Source: Anagrus nilaparvatae
Lineage: Eukaryota; Arthropoda; Insecta; Hymenoptera; Mymaridae
Direction: 5' to 3'
Assembly (NCBI GenBank): GCA_022575985.1
Contig: JAKSXM010000284.1
Coordinates: forward strand, 62,001-126,000
DNA length: 64,000 nt
Part shown: piece by piece, positions 24,500 to 36,040 of the stretch
How positions within the stretch are numbered: position 1 is the first letter of the stretch
Layout of the letters: each line of letters starts with the position of its first letter
Made by a program: the position numbers and the translations under genes
Notes under the pieces: model-generated
The model's input: the letters and a program-made list of their open reading frames with translations, nothing else
Databases searched by the model: none
Told to the model about the DNA's origin: nothing

Positions 24500-24765
24500 T
24501 TTTTTAGGCACGATCACCCTGTGTATGCAATACATAAATGAAATCGTGCCTTAAAAGTTCATTAGGTTAAAAAACGAAAAAGTCTTCAAATTCTCCAATT
24601 TATGGAAGAATTTGGTACCCAGGTCATTCCGATGCCTCATGCGTATATTGCCTTGTTGTGTGATTATAAATAATAGTTTTAAATTTATGAGGTAAAGGTG
24701 TGGATCCCATCAATGTTATTAAAGAGAAAATACTCAATAAATATTTGATCGTGCCTGAAATAAAA
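24500..24765. repeat. Inverted repeat with AGGCACGATC ends
   Basis: TTTTTTAGGCACGATCACC at about 24503 faces ATCGTGCCTTAAAAG at about 24544, and again TTTGATCGTGCCTGAAATAA at about 24745. The repeated GGCACGAT box suggests a small foldback element; limits uncertain. Confidence 0.4.
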
Positions 24766-25516
24766 AAGCCTTAAATTTTTTATAATTCTTTGCTTTTTTT
24801 TTACATTGTTACTAACAATTAAATTTTATAAAAGATAAAAAAAAAATTATCATAATTAGTTCCATTTGGCAGATGAGTAGAGGCCTGAAAAATTATATTG
24901 GTTCATGGCAGACAGATGATCTCAAAAACGACAAGTTGGAAACAAAAAAATTAAAATTAACCATATTTAGAAAAAACATTATAAAATAAAAAAATGGGAG
25001 TGCCTGAAAAAAAAGTACGATAATAATGCCTGTTATTTACCCTTCAACATCCTCTAAAGCATGCAAAAAAATTTTTAAATGAAAAAGCAGTTAAGTTGTA
25101 CGTAATATATCTAGACTAATAAAACCCACTAACTTTTCTTGAAATCAGACTAGCCAATCCTGAGATCAACTGTCCGTCGTTCAAAAAAAAATCGTTTCGA
25201 GAAAAACGCGTTTAAAGTTTTTTGGTGTATTACACACTCGAGGCGCGCTCGGCAAAACTCGTTTTTTCCGTTAAAATGATCAAATTTTATTATTAATATT
25301 TTAATAGGTGATTTTTAAGGGTATCAGGAAATGAAAATAAAATTAAAAAAAAAATCAATTTTTTTTTTTTTTGCAATCAGATCTCCTACCTTAATTTTAA
25401 CGAAATGCCCAAAATCATCCGTGTTTTGCATTATTAGCACATTTCACTAAAAACACTGTACGATAATTAAAATAAAAAATTGAAGGTCAAGTAATTTTTA
25501 AAAAACATATTTCATC

Positions 25517-25558
25517 CAAAGAGGTTATAATTATAGCCTACCATTTATAACCTCTTTG
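25517..25558. repeat. Perfect 14-bp hairpin
   Basis: CAAAGAGGTTATAA and TTATAACCTCTTTG are exact inverted copies separated by 14 bases (25517-25530 and 25545-25558). No T-run or gene adjoins it; role unknown. Confidence 0.7.
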
Positions 25559-27000
25559 ATTTCATCGTTCACCCACATTTACATAGAGTCATAAAGTATT
25601 ATTATTAAAAGAAGCCAATATGTTACAGTGTTTAATTTAACAGTAAAAATTGTTAATTATATTTTTTATATTCTAATAAAAAATTTTTTTTCTTTTCTTT
25701 TTATCTTTTCAATGAAATATAATTATAGTTTACAATGAAAGGTCTAATATAAAAGAAGCACGGTTAAAAAAATTTATTCAAAATTACTTGAATGACATTA
25801 CCTAAAAGTATCATAAAAATAATGAAAAAAATAAAATTCAACTCGAAATTTAGTAATCAACTTCGTATTCTTTTTTCGACTTTCAGCAATAGATCAATAA
25901 TTATTACAATTGTTTACCTCCGTGATTACAAGGGTCATCTTGATAAAAAGAAAAGACACCAATTAATTAAAAATATACCAATTACACAAATATTCGGACA
26001 AAATTTCAGATTTGTAAAATAAAATAAAGAATTTTTTTTAGATTATAACAGGTCAACTTCTTTTAATTAGCCACTAATTTGTGCTAGAAATTAAGGTCTT
26101 TGTGCTGACATTGTTGAATTCTTATAAAAATATCTCTACAGTTCCCGTTTTAATGACAGTTTAAAATTTATGTATTGCCTGTATATTATTTTGAATGACT
26201 TAATTTTTTGATAAAAATATTTCTTTTATTTATTGTTAAAAAATATTAGAAAAAATAAATAAATAATTTCATTTTTAATAACAGGTAATTAACGTAGCTC
26301 AAAAAAAATGTGTTTTAAAATTATTATTATTTATTGTAAAGAGTGAATAAGGAATTTGCTATTTATAATATAAGTGATTTTAATGAATCATGTGGACTAC
26401 TTTTACGCGTTATGGGATTACCCACTAAATATGATATTGCAATTTTTTATTTATTTATTTTATTTTTTATTTTTGTGTCAATCCATAAACGGATACGAAT
26501 GCTGTGATAATTTTAAGGAAGTTTTGAAAAAAATTTTATTTTCAAAAATACATTGTTAACTTTTCTTGAACTTTTTGTGAAGGTTTCATCCATACTTCGT
26601 TGGCTAATTTTAAGTACTTGATGTTATAATAGGCAAAAAATTTGGAAAATCCCAGGAAAAAAAATCATAAAAACGAATGTATATTTACGAAGAATAAGAT
26701 ATTGAACAAACTCCTATACCGGCTAATTTAAAAAAAAGTACAAAATTGGAAAATAGTCGTATATATTATATAATTTGCTTACATCATAAATAAAAAGTGT
26801 AAGACTGGCAGATGAGCCATTAATGCAAATCTATTAAATATATTTTGAATGATTGTTGAGAGAAATTTTATTAAATAATTTTTTTGGAATTTGTAAATTA
26901 ACGATTGTTCTAATAACATTTTTTGGAAGGGAAGTTATTTTCGACCACACAGACAATAAGTATAATAGTATATTACGCACATGGTGAGAAAAGAAATAAA
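25559..27000. other. Intergenic, no supported gene
   Basis: A 58-codon frame starting at ATG 26383 has a hydrophobic core then ECCDNFKEVLKK and a stop at 26559. It could be a first exon by chance resemblance, but there is no donor site and no downstream exon found. Confidence 0.35.
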
Positions 27001-27073
27001 GAATGACCCAAATCGCGCGAAAATTACCCTCCGAGGTGAAGCTGAGGATAGTAAACTGCGATTTGGGCCATTC
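27001..27073. repeat. Short hairpin repeat, best copy of the GGGCCATT family
   Basis: AATGACCCAAATCGCGCG at the left and GCGATTTGGGCCATT at the right pair, with CGAGGTGAAGCTGAGGATAG between. Same family as 8163, 53585 and 54560. Confidence 0.6.
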
Positions 27074-28555
27074 TTTTTTTATTGCAAAGATTCATATATT
27101 ATCTTTCTCCGTCACTGGCAAGCAAACACGTGTTTGCCGGATGTGTAGCATTCGGGAAATTCCTGCATTTTCGCCTCTGACGAGAAAAATTATTTTAAAT
27201 AATGAGTTAAGCTATTATATGAGAAAGGTTGATCACGTTTATAATAAAACTAGTCTGCAGAATTTTTAACTTCTCAAGAAAGAATCGAACAAATTTTTCC
27301 ATATGATTTTCATTAAAATAGGTTTGCAGTTAATTTTTAGTGGTTTACAAATAAGTACATCACTTTTTTGTCACATTGACCAGCGCTTCGACCTACTTTT
27401 CTGAAATATAGGAATTTAGCTACTAGTTGTAAATGTAACCAGAAATTTCGTTGATAGCCGGCATTTATTTTTCTTTTAAATGATTGCAAATAACATAAAA
27501 CCTAAAGAAAAACTGTAAAAAAATTTCGGGTTGCCTTAAACGAAATTTTTTTTTTTAGTGTAATAGGGCAGAGAAGGAGTTTTCACCAATATATACAGTT
27601 TTCGTTACTCAGGAACTTCAACTTCAAACCACCCCTTCTACCCTAGTATTTTACAAGCTACATGAAATACAAAATGGATTTTCTATTCCATTTTAGTAAG
27701 TAAATTTTATTCACAACTAATAATAAATAACTTACAGCAATGATAAAATCGCTTTCACTATATTTGACAAACAAAAAACAAAAAAAAACTAATCCTTTTC
27801 TCTTAAAGTTTTTATTAATACATTTGTTGGAGAAACCAGTCATAAAAAAATTAATCTCTCTTTTTTTTTAAATCTCTTATTGTTTATTCATTAAGTTATT
27901 GAAAGCATTCTAGTAAAAATATTTATCATAAAAAAATTGAAACATAAAAATTGTTTATTGTTCTTTCAGAATTGACAAACATCCAAAATACAATTAATTA
28001 ATAAAGTCCTTTTTCTAAAAAAACAGCACAAACTAGATCCTATTATTAGTTTAAGTAAATATAACACTTAATTTTTGCGGATTTAAGTCTTAAAAAAAAG
28101 ATAGTCATGTTTTACGACTTGAAAAAAAACTGGTATTAATTATCATGTTTCATTAATCATGAAATAAATAAATAAAAAAAAAAAATCGTATTAATCGAAA
28201 TAGAAAATAATTTTCTTCTTATACTTTTTCCTCTAAAAAAAACTGGTGTGTTTGAATAAAAAATAATTTATTGAATTTATCACGTTTTAAAATTTTATAG
28301 GTAATGATAAAGTTCTAATTTTTTTTTTATTATCGTTCAATGATTTTAAAAAATTTTATACGTGATAATGAAAACGTAGTGAAACGTGACAAGAAAATGT
28401 GTGTATAATTGGACTAAAAAGTCAAAAACAATTTGGGTGATTGATAAAATGATTTATTTTGGCAGGGTAAATTTTTAAAATAAATTTAGAAATTGATGGT
28501 ACGAAAAATTGGAGAAAGACAAAAAAATAAGGAAGATATTTAAGGAAATGTGTAA
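27074..28555. other. Intergenic, nothing recognised
   Basis: AT-rich with a degraded MITE-like patch near 27475-27560. No gene. Confidence 0.35.
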
Positions 28556-28723
28556 TATAATAAGAAAAATATTTAAAAGCAAGCGAGCGAGACGATGTAA
28601 TATACGTAAGAGAGCCGGGACTGATGGCCGGGTAACCCAGATTGGTTTGTAGTTTCAAATGATTCGCCAGTGCGGCGCTTACTTTGCTTAAGTTTAATCA
28701 TTACCGGTCAGTTTTATATCGTC
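28556..28723 (+). promoter_or_regulatory. Candidate promoter region of Osiris-like gene B
   Basis: A local rise in G+C with strings such as GCAAGCGAGCGAGACGATG, GAGCCGGGACTGATGGCCGG and GCCAGTGCGGCGCTTAC ends in two initiator-like TCAGTT motifs at 28708 and 28722. The latter, TCAGTTGTTTCG, shares AGTTGTTTC with the gene C promoter (about 50707). No TATA box at the expected spot. It sits immediately before a spliced-looking leader exon. Confidence 0.5.
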
Positions 28724-28910
28724 AGTTGTTTCGTAAATGTGTTGAAAACAAAAAAAAAATTGAAAAATTTCCTTTTTTTTCTTATTGAATTTTTCCAAGA
28801 TAACAACATGTGATAATTATTAGTTAACTGATAACAGAAGGTGGTTTAAATAATTGAGATACAACAAAAAAATTATTTTTTCGAAATTATTAATGCATAT
28901 TTTATCATCG
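28724..28910 (+). other. Probable untranslated first exon of gene B
   Basis: About 187 nt ending TTATCATCG before the strong donor GTAAGTTATA at 28911. The matching acceptor would be the T-run plus AG at 36031-36040, 58 nt before the gene B ATG, so the leader intron would be 7.1 kb. No long frame is present. Assignment to gene B rather than to an unseen gene is inference. Confidence 0.5.
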
Positions 28911-31900
28911 GTAAGTTATAAATAAATAAAAATTTTATATTTCATTCGCCGGTTTTATAAGAACGCACGCTACCGGAAGTAAATTTTATAAATTTTTCCA
29001 TTAATTTAAAAGTTTTTCCAACCATATGATCACGTTGTTTTCTATTTTTATTAATATTACAATATAAAATAAAGAGAAAAGATACTCAAATTTAGAGCTT
29101 GATAAAACATGTGTAACATGCGTAATTTAACGATATTTTAGTAATTTTTTTTAAAATAAACAAAATATTATCCAGTGAATACTTATTTCGAATTTTTATA
29201 AAATATTTTTTTAGAATTTTAACGGTTGTTTTTGATTGAACTTTCTTTTTTTTTTTCAAGATCGATAATCATTGGTAAGATAAATTTTTTTTAATGTTTT
29301 AATTATATGTAATTAACATTATTCGGATTATATTTGCAAATATAAAAATTATTTTTTAAGGTTAAGAGTGTAAATTTCAATGGTTTTTAGTACTCTTTGA
29401 GGCTTTGATGTTCATGCTGAATTTATAAATTTGAAATGATTCTAAGCTTATTTTTATTATTTATTATGCTTGTAATCCAAATTTATGATTTTCTGTACGA
29501 AAATTAGGGGTAAGGACTTGACCCTTGTTACTTGTTTTCGATCACGCCTTTAAATTAATTTTTATTCAGCAAAGCAGTTAAGCTAAATAACAATATTGAT
29601 TAACCCTCAACCAACTGAAAACTCCACAAGGACTTGCAACATGAGTTACACAGATCTGCAATGGGATAGCAAAACTCTTTGCAACTCTTTGTGGAATTTT
29701 CAGTTAGTTGATGATTGACATTGTCACATTTCTTGATGATTTTGTAGTTAGGATTCAGGTATCTAATTACAACAAATAGTACTTTTTAATACAAAGACAG
29801 AGATGTTAGGCTTTGGCACCAATTTCATAACCGTTCAGATTTATGCTCTTCACCACACACATCTAGCTTGCCCTAATAAAATTCAGCTAAAAGTAACCAA
29901 AACATTATTACATTAACCAAAAAGGAACCACCTGTCGTTGTAATAATACAATTTTTAACAAGAAAAAAAAATAACAAAATTAATCACGTATAATAAAAAA
30001 GTAATAATAAAAAATTTTTAATATTTGTTATAATAAACGGTAAAACAGTATAAAATATACTTAAAGAAATTAGCTACTCACTTAATGAAATATTAAATTA
30101 CAGAGAAGACTAATGTCCTTATTTTATTGTAGTAAATTAAAGTTTAATGATAGTTCATAAGAAAATTAGCTTATTAACTTTTTATTTTCATGTACACTCT
30201 AAGAATAAAATAATCAATTAATGAAAATATTTTGATAATCGTTAAAAGAAGAATTTTAGAAAGTGAGAATAAATTTATTGAGATGATATTGTATTACGAA
30301 CCGTAATGTATTAATTTTATAGGTCAAACAAAATTATTCTACCACTATAGTAATAAACACCTGTTTTTATTATACTAATATACTACTTATTTTTTATTAC
30401 CAACAAAAAAAATGGTGTATTTTTGTTAAAATAATAATTAATAACAAGCTATAAAATATGATTTATTAAATACAAATTTTACAGCTTGAAAAAATAAATG
30501 TCATAAATTTTTTTAAGTAATACGTTTTTTTACTACTGTAAAATTAAGTATTCAAAACACGTATGTAATACGTAAGTGTTGGTTAGAATCTTGAATGAAT
30601 ATCATAGTGTCAATAAATAATCTAACGTTTGACACAAATAAAACAAAAAAAATTTAATGGTCAGGTGAGAGTTTATGTAAACAGGTAATGGCCCACTAAA
30701 ATTTACACTACTGACCAAAAAAGATTATTTTTATGTACGAAATAACCGGTTTTTTTTGAATATTTTTTTTAATTTCTTTGAACTTGTCCTACATCCCTTT
30801 TTTTTATTTACTTAAAAATTGTAAATTTGATTTTTTTTGAGGTTTCAATTTTTTTTAATTATAATATTGTAATTTTTATTTTTTTTTTTTTGAGGTTATG
30901 TTAATAAATTTTTTTTTATTTTTTATAAACAATTAAATGTTTATTTATTTTTAATTTAATTTGATATATGTAAATTATTAATAATGAATTATTTAAGCAT
31001 TTAATGTGTCGGTAAATTTGAAAGAAAAAAAATTTTAATAATAACAATTTAATATTTTTGGTTTTTGAGGTTCTTTTTTTAATTTATTGCATGCATGGAT
31101 ACGAAATTATTTAGAAAGTTGTAATTAAAGGACGTAATTATAATATTTTAAATAATTTATTTTTTTTTAAAATTAAATCATGCGAAATTACATGTGAAAA
31201 ACAATTTATTTTCAGACAGGTATTATTAAATTCACTTACGACCCACCGCAGGAATTTCCCTTTTCCGGTAACATTTTTTTTTGAATTTTGGTTCCCTTCT
31301 TTAATTACTCTGATTGTATCAACACAATGTTTTTCTAATACCTCAAAATCATTGGCAAGAATTTTTGTTACCCAAAAATTTCTTTGTTTCATTCCAATTT
31401 TCAAATTTTTGGGAATTTTGGATTTCCAAAATAGGTCACTCTGCTAGGTAATTTCGCACTTATGCATTAAAAGCTTGGTAGCACAAAATTGTATGGTTTC
31501 AACATTATTAATTACAATCAGTATATTATCAGGTTTAAGATATTTTGTAGAGATTATTAGAATCTGATTAAAATCACTTATTTCTCTCAAAAATTCATTT
31601 TAATTTTATTAGTAAAGTACATTTACAAAAGTTGGCGATGAGTGTGTAAGGGACAGGTCGAAATTGAATGAATTTTTTCCCCCTGAAATAGTTTTAAAGA
31701 ACTAATATGAGCTTTAAGATTCAAAATTTTCAACACTGAATTTTCGAGTATTTAAATTAGGAATTTACGGTTAATCGAAATTTGAATCGGGTATCAAAAA
31801 ATTCGAGCTTTTTTCAGATAGGAATGGGTTGGATCAAGTTTTGGGTAATGTTCAAAATTTTTTGAAAAGGGACTGCAGGCGCGGAGTGAAACGAAAATTT

Positions 31901-33700
31901 TGTTGGTTAAAAATCCAAAAAAAAACCAAAAAAAATCAGGTTTTTGGGTCAAGTAAACAAGATTGGACATACCCCCTAGTTAAAATATTATTAATTCCCA
32001 GATTAATTTAAGTTTAAAAGGTTCAGTAAACTCCTTAGAAAACAAATTTTTTTTTCTCACAAAAATATTTTCAATTGCTTATGAATTATTAATGATTTCT
32101 GATAAAGCTTTTACAGTTATCAATTTTTATTACTTTTTGAGCTAGCTGTCTTCAAAAACAGCTAGCAACTTTTTCTAATTCATATTTAAAAATATACTAA
32201 TGTTATGAATATCAATGACTACACAAAAAAATATTTAATTTTTACTTACACTCGAGCCCTCAAATATGATGAGGCTTATTTAGGTCCTAAAAATCTTAAA
32301 ATATGACTAATTACAAAAAAATTCTACATGACAGTTAATTATTACCCTTTTCACGGAATCCGATTTAGCGGAATTATTAATTTAGCATAAAAACAGTAAA
32401 AGTTTTTTTTTTGGTATAAAACAGAAAATATTAGTAACTATACCGTTAGCTAGGTTACTTAGACAATAAATATATATGTATATGTGTTTTTTTAAGCCTA
32501 TAATCAATGTCGAATATATTAATATTTTATATTAGAAAGTCATTTGTTCTAAAGAATTCACGATATTACAAAGTAGATGGTAAAGATATATAAAAATAAG
32601 TGCGAGACTGAACTTGACATTCGTGTTTTGAAGACGTGTATCTAATAATATGAAATATTCTTGAGGACATGTAATTAATAAGATTAATTTCTTGACATCT
32701 TTATTAGAGCAATTATTAAAATGTCAATAATAACAGTATTATTCATCTAATCATGTCACTAAAAATTAAATTGTATGTTCTAGTAAAATTCTACAATCGT
32801 GGCAGAAACATCCATTTTTTATTAAGTGCGAAATATAATTCTTAAATATTATCAACACCACCCCCCCCTTAATTTTTCTAGTGGAGAGTTTTAATTTATG
32901 GTAATTCTATTTGATATATGAATTAAAATTATTTACAACTATTAAGTTAATCCTACAGGGCAAGGGTTCGAATCTCACTATGATTGTAAAGACTTATTTT
33001 TTAAAAATAATTTTGCGGATTTTTTAAGTATTCAAAATAATATTCAAAATAAATTTATTTTACCTTATTAGCTATCTATAAATAAATTATTTATTTTATA
33101 AATTAAAATTTATTAATATTTAACATTGATTTTTTTTTATTGAAAGAATGTTTAATATTTACCATAAACGTATAAATGTAACTTCGATATAGTACTCTGC
33201 GTTACGTTTCAATAATTTTTACACATAAACTTTGATTCTATTCATTTATTCCGTTATATCCTTATACCCTTTTATATATATTTTTAGTTCAAAAATCATA
33301 TTATTAACATAATGGGTTATCTTTTTCTTACATCTTACTAAATATTAAATTTTTTAGAAAAAATATTTTTATTTATTGTTCAGAAAAGGTGTAATGAGCC
33401 AGCAATGTTAAATGCATCCAAAAATTTTAAATTGAGTGAAATGGATCTAATCTAGTGGATCATACGTATTTTTGGTTGCTAAAAACTATTTTAAAGGTTT
33501 CAATAATTTTTTGATGGCCAATTTTGAGTAATTAACGCTATATAGCTCAGATAACAAAAAATTACAAAATTTTGAATGACATTGCTAATTGAGCCAAATT
33601 TTGGTATATGGCTTAGGTTTTCGGGGTCGCTAAGGTCGATTTTAAAATCAGATTTTTTAAATTCAAATGGCGGACACTAAATCCCAAATTTCTGAGTATT
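28911..33700 (+). other. Presumed leader intron of gene B, 5' part
   Basis: AT-rich. A GGTTCGAATC string at about 32966 resembles a tRNA B box, but no A box or cloverleaf was found. GATTAACCCTCAACCAACTGA near 29598 and TCAGTTAGTTGATGATTGAC near 29700 form a small inverted pair. No exon seen. Confidence 0.4.
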
Positions 33701-33769
33701 ATCTGTGATCTGGACTGTCGGACCACAACTACTGTCCTGTCTCCTATCGTGTTGTACTCTAAAGAGTAT

Positions 33770-34230
33770 TCTTGGTGGTGTACACTCCAATGCCATTTCA
33801 ATTCAAGTCGAGTAATCTACCTACGGGGGAAGAAAGACTACCTACGCATTAGCTCTCTGAGGAAGGCTCATCCAATTTTTCGCCATCTTTTTAATTGCTT
33901 TACTGGCTTCTTTAAGAAGTTTTTTCTCCGCGTTGGTACCTTGGAGTAAAAAATCTAAACGAGGTAATATTATATAAGTTAACATAGCGTCGAGTTTTTG
34001 CCAAGGAGCCAACAAGGAGTCATTGATTTTAGCAAGGTCCTGCCTGACATCATCGATGGATGACACAGGAGTTTGAAGCACTTCATACCCAGTAGGGATG
34101 TCTAAATGTTGATAAGGGTCACCCGATTGTAATGTCTGGATACACTGTCCTTCGATGGTAAATATCGTTGGAAACACCGCATTATCCCCACGACCTTTTA
34201 GGTCTAGAGATGCACACGTTTATAACAGAA
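33770..34230 (-). pseudogene. R2-like non-LTR retrotransposon RT fragment
   Basis: On the minus strand, 34177-33842 is open for 111 codons, containing PTIFTIEGQCIQTL, GDPYQHLDIPTGYEVLQTP, DSLLAPWQKLDAMLTYIILP and LPQRANA. This is the region just after the RT catalytic core in R2-type elements, where 'YRHLGxPTG', 'APWQKxxALRTFxLPRL' and a following 'LPPxxGG' are typical. Just beyond the stop, VVFLPP continues the likeness. The frame upstream is broken, so it is a fossil fragment of about 460 bp. Confidence 0.75.
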
Positions 34231-34899
34231 TCTAAATAACAATATATGTACCAGAGCAGAAACGAATTCATAAAATGTTCAAGGAAGGACTTTCTAGCAA
34301 GGACTAGATAAAGTTTGATAAAATTTGGATCTTTTATTATAAAGTCATTTAAATGCCTATTACAACCATGTCTATTAAAACCTTCTAAACCATTAGTTGG
34401 GTTTGAAATAAGTTTCGGCTACACGAAATTTGGAAGATCCGGAAGCTCCTAAATTTATTTATAAAACATTACCAATCAAGTAATTACAAAAGAAATTTTT
34501 CACTTATTAATTACAAAACCAAAAAAATTATACTTTCATTAACAGTGAAAATTTATGAGAAAGTAATTATTTTATAACTATGCGATAATTCTATTGTAAT
34601 TTTTATGTAATTTTAATTATATATAAAAATTAAAATTATATCTTTGAAAAAAGAAAAAAAAAATAAACAAGTAAACACTAAGTCATTATAACAAAAATTA
34701 CATTGAAAAAACCGGATGTTCGTGCGAATTTTTCTTTAAAGTCTGTGTAGCATATACTTACTCTTTTTTTTGTAATTTGCAAAATTTGTTATTTATGTAT
34801 TTCAGTTTTTTTTTTAAGCATGAAACTACTAAAAATTTTACAGAAACAAAATTTTTTAGAAATCTTTTCAGCTATAGGGTTTGAGTAAGCCTATAGACA

Positions 34900-35450
34900 C
34901 TATTTTCGTAATAACTTTTTCACCCTGATAGATCCATAAAATACCTCAACATTATTTGGGTTGCTGGATACGAAAGTGAAAATCGTTTTTACCGAAAGTG
35001 GTTCAGTTTCCCATAACTTCCAATTTTAGGTTATTTTTTGCGGTTTCTTATATATATATTGAGATACTATAATGTATTTTAAGTTAGAACAGGTATCACA
35101 TTCGTATTAAAAGCCCTAAAAAACATAAGTAAAAAATAAAAATATTAAAAACCCGCAAAAATATAATAGTTTAGACCGGAAATCCTATTTCGTAGTCACT
35201 TCTTTTGCTGACAAATCCATAAAATTTTCAATGAGTATTTATGTTTTTGGGTCCCTAAAAACGAATATAATATCTGTTTTTACCAAAAGTTTTAGGTCAT
35301 TTTTTTGGTTTTTAACATCTTCTTTTTTAGTAGGCAACTAGAGTATTTTAGGTAAAAACCAAGTAAAAGCAGATATCATATTCGTGTTCAGTGATCCAAA
35401 ATTACAAGTAAAAGATAAAAATTAAACAAAACACGCTATAAACAAAACTT
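34900..35450. repeat. Degenerate direct duplication in gene B leader intron
   Basis: TCACCCTGATAGATCCATAA, TTTGGGTTGCTGGATACGAA (about 34920-34975) resembles TTTGCTGACAAATCCATAAA, TTTGGGTCCCTAAAAACGAA (about 35202-35265), each followed by AATCGTTTTTACC or a near variant. Two diverged units about 290 bp long; origin unknown. Confidence 0.4.
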
Positions 35451-36040
35451 CAAATTTTAATGTGGGCAACTGTAGAAGTCCCAACATATCATAATAATAA
35501 ATTAATTTTACTAACACTCTAATTTAAAAACTGTTATTACTTCGAGCAAAAAATATGACAAAAATATAATTCTACACTACTAAACTTTTTTTTTTCAAAT
35601 TAATTTAATAATTATCATTAAAAATTAATAAACTTTCATTATCCCATCAAGAATGCAAACAATAATTTATTCTTTCAAGGCACAATTTACATAAACGAAA
35701 GTTTTTTTATGCAATTCTCACCGCATCATAGTTTATTCCCCCTTTTATTAAAAATAATTGCACTTGTACCCTTAAGCATAATATTAAATAATAATAATAA
35801 TAATTTTTAGCTTAAAAAAAACCCTTCGTAATTAAGTAAAAAAATTACATATTTTTATAATTTTTTTTCTAGAAAAGCAGGAAACTGAAAGGTTCATCGA
35901 GGCATATTAAAAAATACATAGATGCATTTTCTATATTATGAATTGTAACTTTAAGCTACCAAGTCAGTCATCAGTAATTTTTTTAACAGTATAGAAGAAA
36001 GAAAAAAAAAACAACCGCAAGATACATGATTTTTTTTTAG

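Noticed and set aside
26383..26559. 58-codon frame with signal-like segment and ECCDNFKEVLKK, resembling an Osiris first exon
   Set aside because: It ends at a stop without a donor site and no following membrane-block exon was found before 28.5 kb.
27003..27269. 88-codon frame with CRMCS-like cysteines
   Set aside because: Its first third is the GGGCCATT hairpin repeat, so the frame is a by-product of repeat sequence.
31138..31404. 88-codon minus-strand frame in gene B's leader intron
   Set aside because: No recognisable domain, no exon context, lysine/asparagine-rich as expected by chance.
32955..32995. tRNA-like B box (GGTTCGAATC) at about 32966
   Set aside because: No A box, anticodon arm or acceptor pairing could be found upstream. 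At most a fragment of a tRNA-derived SINE.
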